Below, in pieces: positions 7,326 to 15,132 of a DNA stretch of 49,643 bases. The position numbers were made by a program, and so were the translations under genes. The notes beneath the pieces were generated by a model. That model worked only from the letters and a program-made list of their open reading frames with translations. It had not been told where the DNA came from and searched no databases. This DNA is from Oscillospiraceae bacterium (GTDB lineage Bacteria > Bacillota > Clostridia > Oscillospirales > Oscillospiraceae). Each line of letters begins with the position of its first letter. Within the stretch, counting starts at the first letter, position 1. The DNA is taken from NCBI GenBank assembly GCA_022800755.1, contig JAAWQX010000015.1, positions 1 through 49,643 of the forward strand. Reading direction: 5' to 3'.

Positions 7326-9341
7326 ATGGAGATGAAAGATTCCAAGTTGTTCAGCCCCCTGAAGGTTGGCAAAACCACGCTGCAAAACCGCATCGGTCTG
7401 GCTCCTATGAGCATGGACTACGAGGCGGCGGACGGCACTGTCCCCAAGAAACTGGCAGACATTTTTGTCCGCCGTGCGGAAGGCGGCTGTGGCTTCGTCG
7501 TGATCGACGCTGTCACGGTTGACCACAAATACTGGTACATCGGCCGCACCACTGCGCTGGACCGTGACGAGCTGGTCCCCCAGTTCGCGGCTTTTGCAAA
7601 GCGCGTGTCCGACACCGGTTCCACCCTGGTGCCCCAGATCGTGCATCCCGGTCCCGAGTCCATCTGCGGCTACCGCGGCATCGCACCCCTGGGCCCCTCC
7701 ACCAACAAGAACGCCAACGGCCATGTCTCCCGCCCCATCTCCATCGATGAGATCCAGAACATCGTGAAGCAGTACGGCGCGGCGGCCCGCCGTGTGGAAG
7801 AAGCCGGCTGCGGCGGCATGGGGCTGCACACCGCGCACGCGTACATGCTGCCCGGTTCGTTCCTGTCCTCCCTGCGCAATAAGCGTATGGACGAGTACGG
7901 CGGAACGCTGGACAACCGTGCCCGTTTGATCCTGGAAGTCATTCGCGAGTGCCGCAAGAACCTCAGCCCCGATTTCCCCATTTTCCTGCGCGTATCCGGC
8001 AGCGAGCGCGTTGAGGGCGGCAACACCCTGAACGATATGCTGTACCTGGCGCCCAAGTTTGAGGAAGCCGGCGTGAACCTGCTGGAAGTCTCCGGCGGCA
8101 CGCAGTATGAGCAGCTGGAAAGCATCCTGCCCAGCCACGGCAAGCAGATCGGCATGAACGTGTACGAGGCTTCCGAAATTAAAAAGGTCGTGAACATCCC
8201 CGTTTACGCCGTGGGCAAGATCAACGATGTGCGCTACGCGGCAGACATCGTGGAGCGCGGTTTGGTAGACGGCGTATCCATGGGCCGTCCCCTGCTGGCC
8301 GATCCCGACCTGCCCAACAAGGCCAAGGCCGGCCTGCTGGACGATATCGTCCCCTGCGGCTCCTGCGACGGTTCCTGCGTCACCCGCAGCTCCGCATCTC
8401 CCCAGTGCAAGTGCCACATCAACCCGCTGGTTGGTAAGGAATACGACTACCCTGAAATCGACAAGCCCGCGGCCAAGAGCAAGAAGGTCCTGGTCATCGG
8501 CGCCGGCCCTGGCGGTATGTACACCGCGATGACCGCCGCCCGCCGCGGACATAAGGTCACTGTCTGGGAAAAGGACGGCCTGATCGGCGGCCAGCTGAAC
8601 CTGGCGGTCCGCTCTCCCGGCAAGCAGGAGATGTGCAAGTGGCTGATGTACCTGAACCTCCAGTGCAAGAAGCTGGGCGTGAACATCGAGTTCAACAAGG
8701 AAGCCACCGTGGCCGACGTCAAGGCCTTCGCGCCCGACGCCGTGATCTGCGCTACCGGCGCCAAGCCGCTGGTCCCGCCCATCAAGGGCACCGCGGATTA
8801 CCCCGTGCTCACCGCGCATGACTTCCTGCGCGGCGATCTGGTCATCAACTCCGGCAAGGTCTGCATCCTGGGCGGCGGCGAAGTCGCCTGCGAGACGGCC
8901 GAGACCATCCTGATGGACGCACGTCCCAACCTGATGATGGCTACCGCCGGCCAGAAGGAGACCTCCATCGGCGATATCGATATCACCATCATCGAGATGG
9001 CTCCCAAAGTCCTGAACGGCGTTTGCATCCCCAACCGTGCTCCCCTGATGCGCGCTCTGGATCACAGCAATGTTCATATCAACGTGAACACCAAGGTCCT
9101 GGAAGTGACCGACCACTCCGTCAAAGTGCAGCGCAAGAACGCCGCCGGCGAGTGGGATCAGGAAGAGTGGCTGGAAGGCTTCGACTACGTTCTGTTCGGT
9201 CTGGGCGCCCGGAACTACGATCCGCTGTCCGCTGAGCTGAAGGAATTCGTCCCCGAAGTGTACGTCATCGGCGACGCCATCAAGGCGCGTCAGTCCTCCG
9301 ACGCTATGCACGAGGGCTTCGAGATCGCTTATAACCTGTAA
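7326..9341 (+). CDS. NAD(P)H:flavin oxidoreductase of the old-yellow-enzyme/2,4-dienoyl-CoA reductase type (FMN, 4Fe-4S, FAD)
   Basis: This 671-residue protein has the multidomain layout of enoate reductases, 2,4-dienoyl-CoA reductase and the bile-acid enzyme BaiCD. An N-terminal FMN TIM barrel (about residues 1-350, beginning LFSPLKVGKTTLQNRIGLAP) is followed by a cysteine cluster for one [4Fe-4S] (CGSCDGSCV then CKC, about residues 345-365). A Rossmann FAD domain (VIGAGPGGMYTA) and a second nucleotide-binding segment (CILGGGEVACETA) follow. Family members reduce activated C=C bonds of acids, acyl-CoAs or steroids with NAD(P)H in anaerobes. The substrate cannot be assigned here, and no bai operon surrounds it. 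ATG 7326 has GAGG nine bases upstream; the frame is open to 7089, but that part is the structured non-coding region. A strong terminator ends the unit. Confidence 0.9.
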   Translation: MEMKDSKLFSPLKVGKTTLQNRIGLAPMSMDYEAADGTVPKKLADIFVRRAEGGCGFVVIDAVTVDHKYWYIGRTTALDRDELVPQFAAFAKRVSDTGSTLVPQIVHPGPESICGYRGIAPLGPSTNKNANGHVSRPISIDEIQNIVKQYGAAARRVEEAGCGGMGLHTAHAYMLPGSFLSSLRNKRMDEYGGTLDNRARLILEVIRECRKNLSPDFPIFLRVSGSERVEGGNTLNDMLYLAPKFEEAGVNLLEVSGGTQYEQLESILPSHGKQIGMNVYEASEIKKVVNIPVYAVGKINDVRYAADIVERGLVDGVSMGRPLLADPDLPNKAKAGLLDDIVPCGSCDGSCVTRSSASPQCKCHINPLVGKEYDYPEIDKPAAKSKKVLVIGAGPGGMYTAMTAARRGHKVTVWEKDGLIGGQLNLAVRSPGKQEMCKWLMYLNLQCKKLGVNIEFNKEATVADVKAFAPDAVICATGAKPLVPPIKGTADYPVLTAHDFLRGDLVINSGKVCILGGGEVACETAETILMDARPNLMMATAGQKETSIGDIDITIIEMAPKVLNGVCIPNRAPLMRALDHSNVHINVNTKVLEVTDHSVKVQRKNAAGEWDQEEWLEGFDYVLFGLGARNYDPLSAELKEFVPEVYVIGDAIKARQSSDAMHEGFEIAYNL

Positions 9342-9351
9342 AGAGTAAAAT

Positions 9352-9385
9352 AAAAAGTTCCCCCGGTTTACCGGGGGAACTTTTT
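9352..9385. terminator. Bidirectional intrinsic terminator
   Basis: Arms of five A plus GTTCCCCCGG and the complement around a TTTA loop, with T runs on both strands, between converging genes. Confidence 0.9.
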
Positions 9386-9425
9386 ATTTTAGGGGATGCG
9401 CTGCGCTTTGCGGGAAGCAGTTGTT

Positions 9426-11177
9426 TTACTGCCGGACCCGTTCGCCGGCGAATTTCATCATAGCGGTGAGAGCGAAGGGGCAGTCGTAGCTGCGGGCCGC
9501 GCCGGAGAGGAAGGCCATCTGACGTTGGGCGCGTTCAGCCAGCGCAGGGTCGGGGTCGTCCTTTTGCAGCTTCAGCAGGACGTACAGCGCCACGGCGTTG
9601 CCCGACGGGTACGCGCCGTCCCAGACCTCCTTGGGCCGCACGGGGAGGTGCTTGTCGTCATCAGTGCAGTAGAAATATCCACCCTCGCTGGGGTCGGCGA
9701 ACAATTCCTCTACGGTATCCATCACATCTCGGGCAGCCCGGGCATACTCCGGCCCGCAGCCGGAATCGGCCAGTTCTGTCAGTGCCCAGGCGTAGTAGAC
9801 GTAGTCTTCCAGACACCCGGCGAATTTGGCTTCCCCGGACTGCCAGCGCAGCAGCAGCCGGCCTCGGCGGGTGAGTGCGTCCCGGATGAATTCCTCCGCT
9901 TCCATGGCGGCGTTGAGGTACTTTTCTTTGCCGAACACCCGCCCAGCCTTTGCCAGCGCCGCGATCATCATGCCGTTCCAGGCGGTGAGGATCTTTTCGT
10001 CCCGGGAAAGACGGCTTCGCTCCAGCCGGAAGCGGTAAATATCGGCCCGCAGATCGCTCATCAATTCGCTGTCTTCCTCAGGGGAATCCTCACCGATGAG
10101 GTTGGGGATGTTCCGGCCCTCAAAATTGCCCGGATGGGTGATGCGGTAGTGCAAACAAAAGACTTGTGCGTCGTTTTTGCCCAGAACGCTTTCCACTTCG
10201 TCGGGGGTGAGGGCGTAATACTTTCCCTCCTCGCCGTCGCTGTCGGCGTTCTGGCTGGAGAAAAAGCCCCCGGTAGGACTGCCCAGTTCCCGGATGACGT
10301 AGTCCGCGGAGCGCTCGGCGGCGATGCGGTACAGGGCGTTTCCGGTGCGGGCGTAAGCCTCGGCGTAGGTGTACACCAGCATGGCGTTGTCATAGAGCAT
10401 TTTCTCAAAATGCGGGACTTGCCAGCGGGCGTCGGTGGAATAGCGGCAAAAGCCGCCGCCGATGTGGTCGAAAATGCCGCCCCGGTACATGCAAGTGAGT
10501 GTCAGTTCTGCCATATGCAGGGCCAGTTCGTCGCCGGTATAACGGTGGTATTCCAGCAAAAACAGCAGATTTTGCGGTGACGGGAATTTCGGTGCTTCCC
10601 CAAAGCCGCCGAACTCCCGGTCAAAGCTGCTGCGAAGCCGCTGGAACTGGTTTTCCCACAGGCGCGCCGTGGGCTGGGTAGGATGCACGCTGTGGGCGAG
10701 CCGTTCCATGCGGTCGGTGACGATGGCGGCGGTCTTTTCATAGGACGCCTTGTTCTGGTGCCAGCCCATGGCCACATTCGCCAGCAGGCTGGACATACGG
10801 TCCCGGGGCAGGTAGGTAAAGGCGAAAAAGGGCTTGCCGTCGGGGGTCGCCAGCACGTTCAGGGGCCAGCCGCCCCGTCCGGTGAGCAGCTGGCAGGCGT
10901 TCATATACACCGTGTCCACCGCGGGATGTTCCTCTTTGTCCACCTTGATGCAAACAAAAAATCGGTTGGCCACGGCGGCGAAATCCGGGTTGGAAAAGGA
11001 TTCGTCCGCTACCACGTGGCACCAGTGGCAGGCGGAATAGCCGATGCTGATAAAAACCGGCTTATTTTCCCGCTGGGCAATCTCGAAAGCCTCGCTGCAC
11101 CAGGGATACCAGTTGACAGGGTTGTCCTTGTGCATTTGCAGATAGGGCGAGCGTTCGGCAGAAAGTTTGTTACTCAA
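9426..11177 (-). CDS. DUF255 thioredoxin-like protein (YyaL/SPATA20 family)
   Basis: A 583-residue protein with an N-terminal thioredoxin-fold DUF255 domain (about residues 5-160; [17 protein letters not shown] and CHWCH, with Cys50 and Cys53) followed by an alpha/alpha-toroid region resembling six-hairpin glycosidases (about residues 180-580). The biochemical role of the family is not established. It is somewhat short for the family, usually 650-700 residues. The start is TTG at 11177, supported by GGAGG upstream and by an eight-base overlap with the end of the FAD/Rieske gene, implying translational coupling. Both proteins are redox-flavoured, so a shared process is plausible but not shown. 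Confidence 0.88.
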   Translation of the reverse strand: MSNKLSAERSPYLQMHKDNPVNWYPWCSEAFEIAQRENKPVFISIGYSACHWCHVVADESFSNPDFAAVANRFFVCIKVDKEEHPAVDTVYMNACQLLTGRGGWPLNVLATPDGKPFFAFTYLPRDRMSSLLANVAMGWHQNKASYEKTAAIVTDRMERLAHSVHPTQPTARLWENQFQRLRSSFDREFGGFGEAPKFPSPQNLLFLLEYHRYTGDELALHMAELTLTCMYRGGIFDHIGGGFCRYSTDARWQVPHFEKMLYDNAMLVYTYAEAYARTGNALYRIAAERSADYVIRELGSPTGGFFSSQNADSDGEEGKYYALTPDEVESVLGKNDAQVFCLHYRITHPGNFEGRNIPNLIGEDSPEEDSELMSDLRADIYRFRLERSRLSRDEKILTAWNGMMIAALAKAGRVFGKEKYLNAAMEAEEFIRDALTRRGRLLLRWQSGEAKFAGCLEDYVYYAWALTELADSGCGPEYARAARDVMDTVEELFADPSEGGYFYCTDDDKHLPVRPKEVWDGAYPSGNAVALYVLLKLQKDDPDPALAERAQRQMAFLSGAARSYDCPFALTAMMKFAGERVRQ

Positions 11178-12513
11178 AATGTTCTTCCTCCAATGCTGGA
11201 TTATTTAAAATCGTACCATCCGGGGCGAAGCGGGAGCCGTGGCAGGGGCAGTCCCAGGTGCCCTCGGCGGGATTCCATTCCAGGCGGCAGCCCATGTGGG
11301 TACACCGCCGGCCTTGCAGCAGGCCTTTGGTAAGGCTCTTGACCGCGTGGCCCATCTCGTTCATGAGATTCCCCACGCTGCCCTTGATGCTCCGGCTGGG
11401 GTCGAATAGCGCCGCGTAGGGATTGGGGTCGCCTAAAATCAGGTCGGTGAGCAGCCGCGCCGCCACCATAGACGTGCTCATACCCCACTTCCGAAAACCC
11501 GTAGCCACGAACCAGTCCGGCGCGCTGGGGGCGTATGGCCCGATATAGGGCACGTTGTCGATGGTCACGCAGTCCTGTGCCGACCACCGCCGTACCACCC
11601 GGGATTGCGGCCAAAGGGTCTTGGCGTGGGCCTCCAGGGTCTCATAGGGGCGCCCGGGGTCCTCCCCGGTGCGGTGGCTGCCGCCGCCCAGCAGGAGATA
11701 CGGCCCCGCCGTGCGGAAGCTCAGCCCGTCCGGGTCGATGCCCAAATACACGCCATCGGGCAAAAACGCGTTTTCCAGAGCGATGACGTAGCTGCGCTCC
11801 TGATGCAGCCGGGCGAAGTACCAGCCCGGGAGGTTGACAAAGGGGTAGTGCGCCGCGAAGACCACACTCCGGGCGGCGACGGTGCCGCCGGGGGTATACA
11901 GCAGGGTGCGGCCGTTTGCCCGGCGGAGCTTGTCTACGGGGGAGTGCTCGTAAACCGGCAGGTCCCGGCCCAGGGCATAGAGGAATTCCAGCGGCTGAAA
12001 CCGGGCCTGGTTGTCAAAACGCAGGGCCGCGGTGACGGGGACAGGCAGTTCCGTTTTCCGGGTGAGGGCGCAGGGGATGCCGGCCTGCTTGGCGGCGAGG
12101 TATTCCAGTTGCAGCTGGTGCCCGGTGCCGTTGGTGTAGAGGTACGCCGGGCACCGGGTAAAGCCGCAGTCTGTGGGCAGAGTGCGGATGATGGCCTCGT
12201 ATTGGTCGATGGCCTCCAGATTGGCCTTGGCGTACAGTCGCGCGACGGCGGGGCCGCGGTTTTGGGCGAGGGTGTGGTAAATGAGATCATGCTGGGCGGT
12301 GATTTTGGCGGTGGTGCGCCCGGTCTCCCCGGCGCCGATGTGATGCTTTTCCAGCACCACCACATTCACGCCCGCGTCCCGCAGAAACCGCGCCGTGAGG
12401 ATACCCGCCAGCCCGCCGCCGATGACGGCCACATCGCATTGAATGTTATGTTCCAGCGCCGGACGGGCCGCGGGATGGACCGAGTCCGTCCAGACCGAGG
12501 GCTGAGTCGTCAT
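11170..12513 (-). CDS. FAD-dependent oxidoreductase with C-terminal Rieske [2Fe-2S] domain
   Basis: A 447-residue fusion of a DAO-type FAD amine oxidoreductase (dinucleotide motif GGGLAG at residues 32-37, then [15 protein letters not shown]) and a C-terminal Rieske domain. The Rieske ligands are complete: Cys404-x-His406 and Cys422-x-x-His425. Related Gram-positive proteins are annotated as Rieske-containing FAD oxidoreductases, and their substrates are largely unknown. The ATG at 12513 follows a purine-rich AGGGGGAA site. It is the first gene of a pair with the DUF255 gene. No clear promoter was found in the short gap to the terminator upstream. Confidence 0.9.
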   Translation of the reverse strand: MTTQPSVWTDSVHPAARPALEHNIQCDVAVIGGGLAGILTARFLRDAGVNVVVLEKHHIGAGETGRTTAKITAQHDLIYHTLAQNRGPAVARLYAKANLEAIDQYEAIIRTLPTDCGFTRCPAYLYTNGTGHQLQLEYLAAKQAGIPCALTRKTELPVPVTAALRFDNQARFQPLEFLYALGRDLPVYEHSPVDKLRRANGRTLLYTPGGTVAARSVVFAAHYPFVNLPGWYFARLHQERSYVIALENAFLPDGVYLGIDPDGLSFRTAGPYLLLGGGSHRTGEDPGRPYETLEAHAKTLWPQSRVVRRWSAQDCVTIDNVPYIGPYAPSAPDWFVATGFRKWGMSTSMVAARLLTDLILGDPNPYAALFDPSRSIKGSVGNLMNEMGHAVKSLTKGLLQGRRCTHMGCRLEWNPAEGTWDCPCHGSRFAPDGTILNNPALEEEHFE

Positions 12514-12577
12514 AAGCGTTCCCCCTGAACTTGTAATCAGCCATAGTCTGCCCGTGGGTGGAAATTTTATACAAAAG

Positions 12578-12604
12578 AAAAAAGCGGCCGTTCAGCCGCT
12601 TTTC
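12578..12604 (-). terminator. Intrinsic terminator overlapping a stop codon
   Basis: Arms AAGCGGC/GCCGCTT with a long minus-strand T-rich tail. The stop codon of the small membrane protein (12592-12594) lies in the loop. Confidence 0.85.
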
Positions 12605-12972
12605 TTGTGATTCCAATATTCAGTAAGCCCCAAACAAAGCAGGCTGCCCAGCCAATAAGCCAGCAGGTCCCAGGGGTCGGACACAGACCGTGCCAAATAC
12701 AGCGGGGTGACGAACTCCCAGAACGCCCCCACACCCAGCGCCAGCGCCGAGACCGAAAGCACGCCCCGGATGGGCCGGATGCGGGGGTCGTGGGTGTTCC
12801 CCCAGCAAAGCAGGGCGTTGGCGACGCATAAAATCAGCGCCCCGGCCAGCACGTCGGCGAAATACCACGCCCGCAGGGTGTGCAGCGCCGTGCCGGTGTC
12901 CAGCCCCAGCGTCGCCCGGTTGAGCAGATACAGCGCCGCGATCCCCGGCATGGGCGCGAGCCACCGGCGCAT
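12592..12972 (-). CDS. Small integral membrane protein of unknown function
   Basis: This 126-residue hydrophobic protein has about four predicted membrane helices, and I recognise no family with confidence. The layout (helix, AWYFADVLAG, helix, WEF, helix) recalls VanZ-like or DUF2238-like small membrane proteins, only weakly. It starts at ATG 12972 inside a TGATG junction with the stop codon of the XRE regulator; an adjacent GTG at 12975 is the alternative. There is no obvious ribosome binding site, so it is probably translated by reinitiation. The coupling suggests it works with the membrane-anchored regulator upstream. Confidence 0.7.
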   Translation of the reverse strand: MRRWLAPMPGIAALYLLNRATLGLDTGTALHTLRAWYFADVLAGALILCVANALLCWGNTHDPRIRPIRGVLSVSALALGVGAFWEFVTPLYLARSVSDPWDLLAYWLGSLLCLGLTEYWNHKKSG

Positions 12973-13703
12973 CACAGAAACGACAGCAGCACCACCGCCG
13001 CCACAATGCCCACGACTACCGCCAGCACCGTGCCGCCAAAGCCGAGGGACTGCTTTTCCGGCTGGGCCGGGGGCGGCAGTTCCATTGTGTCGGGCTTTGC
13101 GAGGAGCGTATCATCGTCTTCTCCGTCGTCCAGCACGATGGACATCCGAAAAGTATCCCGGGGCATATGGCTGGCGACCCACTGCACCTCGGTATCGTAA
13201 AGCCCCCGGCGCAGCACGATCTGGGTACCGTACTCCCGGAGCTGCTCTACGTACATATGGGCATACTCCTCGTTGACGCCGCAGTATTTCACGAAAGCCC
13301 GTTCCGCTCGCTTTCCGTCCTCTTCATCGATGACCAGCTTGGATTGCCGCAAAATCAGCGCATATTTGGGACCTTTGGGTCCCACGGTGTGCATATACCC
13401 GCAGGTCAGGCACAAATTTCCCTGAAAAAGCCGTCCGCAGCAGGGGCAGACCGCCGGGGCGTGGTCCGTGTCCGCTGCCTCTGCCTCCGCCGTCCCGTCC
13501 TCTGCCGGGGCGATGCCCAGCAGGGTGTCAGCGGATACGCCCAGCACTTGGCACAGCCTGGCGACGGTCAGCGCGTCGGGCACAGCCTGGCCGCTTTCCC
13601 ATTTGCTCACGGCCTGCCGGGTCACACCCACCAGCGCGCCGAGTTGTTCTTGGGTCAGACCCGCGGCTTTCCGCACGGCGGCGATGCTTTCATATAATTC
13701 CAT
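12972..13703 (-). CDS. XRE-family regulator with zinc-ribbon-like segment and C-terminal membrane anchor
   Basis: This 243-residue protein begins with a helix-turn-helix of the Cro/XRE type (about residues 1-60; LTQEQLGALVGVTRQAVSKW). A possible zinc ribbon follows (CPCCG..FQGNLCLTCGY, about residues 90-115), then a central region with acidic stretches and a single C-terminal helix at about residues 220-243. A DNA-binding domain tethered to the membrane suggests sensing of an envelope or membrane signal; this is inference. ATG 13703 follows an AGAGGG site; the frame extends upstream without one. It is co-transcribed with the small membrane protein downstream. Confidence 0.85.
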   Translation of the reverse strand: MELYESIAAVRKAAGLTQEQLGALVGVTRQAVSKWESGQAVPDALTVARLCQVLGVSADTLLGIAPAEDGTAEAEAADTDHAPAVCPCCGRLFQGNLCLTCGYMHTVGPKGPKYALILRQSKLVIDEEDGKRAERAFVKYCGVNEEYAHMYVEQLREYGTQIVLRRGLYDTEVQWVASHMPRDTFRMSIVLDDGEDDDTLLAKPDTMELPPPAQPEKQSLGFGGTVLAVVVGIVAAVVLLSFL

Positions 13704-13728
13704 AGTTGCACCCTCTTTCTGTGTAATT

Positions 13729-13757
13729 ATCTTACCCAAAACCGGCGAAAATGGCAA
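13729..13757 (-). promoter_or_regulatory. Promoter of the XRE regulator gene
   Basis: On the minus strand, TTGCCA (13752-13757), 17 bases, TAAGAT (13729-13734). Confidence 0.45.
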
Positions 13758-13776
13758 GCAACAACTTGCGGAAACC

Positions 13777-13795
13777 TGTCAACTGTCCGTTGACA
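13777..13795. promoter_or_regulatory. Inverted repeat upstream of the XRE gene, possible operator
   Basis: TGTCAAC, five bases, GTTGACA: a perfect 7-bp inverted repeat about 20 bases upstream of the -35 of the XRE promoter. Autoregulation is plausible but untested; it also sits near the terminator of the converging unit. Confidence 0.3.
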
Positions 13796-13800
13796 GCACG

Positions 13801-13827
13801 AAAAAAGCGGCCTGCGGCCGCCTTTTT
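13801..13827 (-). terminator. Intrinsic terminator of the activase operon
   Basis: GCGGCC/GGCCGC arms with six minus-strand T residues directly after, four bases beyond the stop codon of the downstream operon gene. Confidence 0.85.
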
Positions 13828-13830
13828 CTC

Positions 13831-15132
13831 TTAAATCGTGACAGGTTCTTTTTTCCGTTCGGCCTGTTCCGTTTCCGCAGCCAGATTCGCCCGGGCATTG
13901 GCCAGCATGAGCTTCAGGCGGTTTTCCTGATTCACCTTGGGGCTGCTGGCGTCGTAGTCGATGGCCACGATGTTCACATCCGGATGGTGCTCCTTGATGG
14001 GCTTCATCATGCCCTTGCCGCAGATGTGGTTGGGCAGACAGCCGAAAGGCTGGGTACAAACGATGTTTTTGCACCCGGATTCGATGAGTTCCAGCATCTC
14101 GCTGGTGAGCAGCCAGCCCTCGCCCATTTTCGCGCCGATGCCCAGATAGCCCTCCGCCAGGGTAAGGGTGTGCTCAAAATCGGTCATGGCCTCGAATCGC
14201 CCGTCCTTGCGGAGAATGTCGATCATGTCGTTTTTCTTTTTGCACAGGTACTTGAACGCCGCTTTTGATGCCAGGTGCATTTTGTAGTTCCGCCCGTAGA
14301 GCTTATAGTCCATGATGTTGTTGTACACGCAGTACAGCATAAAGTCCATCAGCCCCGGCACAACGGCCTCCGCACCCTCGTCCACGAGAAACTGCTCCAG
14401 GTTGTTGTTGCCCAGCGGGGAATATTTCACGAAAATTTCCCCCACCACGCCGACCTTCACGGCATTGCGTTTTTGCATCGGGATGCGGGCGAAATCGTCG
14501 ATCATACGCTGGTAATTCGCTTTTACGGCGCTGTAACGAATTTTCTGCCCCTTGCCCAATTCCTTGCCCAGCCGGGCGGTCCACTTGTCCGCCAGCCGCT
14601 GGGCCGCGCCCTTTTCGATCTCGTAGGGCCGCACCTGGTTCACCAGGGACATGAGCAGGTCGCCGTAGAATACGGCGTACATCATCCCCCGCAGCATGGG
14701 CAGGCTCAGCTGGAAGCCTGGGTGCTTTTCGATGCCGGCAAGGGAAAAGGAAATGACCGGGATATGCCCGTAACCCGCCTTGTTCAGCGCCTTGCGCAGC
14801 AGGGAGATGTAATTCGACGCCCGGCAGCCGCCGCCGGTCTGGAACTGGATGAGCGCGAGCTTATCCGGGTCGTATTTGCCGGAATTGATCGCGTCCATGA
14901 ACTGCCCGATGACCAGAATCGCCGGGTAACAGGTGTCATTATGCACGTATTTCAGGCCCGTTTCGGGGATCTCCGGGCCGCTTTTTTCCAGCAGTTCCAG
15001 GTGGTAGCCGAAAGTTTCCATATACGCGATGATCATTTTAAAATGCATGGGCAGCATGGTCGGCACCAAAATGGTATGGGTGTCGATCATTTCCTTGGTA
15101 AACGGTACATATTCCAGTTGTTCGTCTTTCAT
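13831..15132 (-). CDS. 2-hydroxyacyl-CoA dehydratase-type protein (activase-linked subunit)
   Basis: A 433-residue soluble protein of the 2-hydroxyacyl-CoA dehydratase/activase-related family, with cysteine-containing segments such as NDTCYPA, QTGGGCRASNY and GCLPNHICGKG that could bind Fe-S clusters. In many Clostridia this region is the C-terminal part of one polypeptide of about 1400 residues. Here it is a separate gene starting at ATG 15132, four bases overlapped with the upstream activase (ATGA) and with GGGAGG seven bases ahead. The two products total about 1418 residues, which supports a split of one protein. The frame is open upstream to 15381, but that stretch encodes low-complexity Arg/Gly-rich sequence antiparallel to the activase frame and is rejected. 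The substrate is unknown. Confidence 0.85.
   Translation of the reverse strand: MKDEQLEYVPFTKEMIDTHTILVPTMLPMHFKMIIAYMETFGYHLELLEKSGPEIPETGLKYVHNDTCYPAILVIGQFMDAINSGKYDPDKLALIQFQTGGGCRASNYISLLRKALNKAGYGHIPVISFSLAGIEKHPGFQLSLPMLRGMMYAVFYGDLLMSLVNQVRPYEIEKGAAQRLADKWTARLGKELGKGQKIRYSAVKANYQRMIDDFARIPMQKRNAVKVGVVGEIFVKYSPLGNNNLEQFLVDEGAEAVVPGLMDFMLYCVYNNIMDYKLYGRNYKMHLASKAAFKYLCKKKNDMIDILRKDGRFEAMTDFEHTLTLAEGYLGIGAKMGEGWLLTSEMLELIESGCKNIVCTQPFGCLPNHICGKGMMKPIKEHHPDVNIVAIDYDASSPKVNQENRLKLMLANARANLAAETEQAERKKEPVTI

Noticed and set aside
7299-9311. 670-codon open frame antisense to the flavin oxidoreductase
   Set aside because: Same cause: GC-rich codon bias leaves no antisense stops. No domain is recognisable.
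7326-9341. Assignment of the flavin oxidoreductase as BaiCD
   Set aside because: Domain order matches, but so do many enoate and dienoyl-CoA reductases, and no other bai gene is near.
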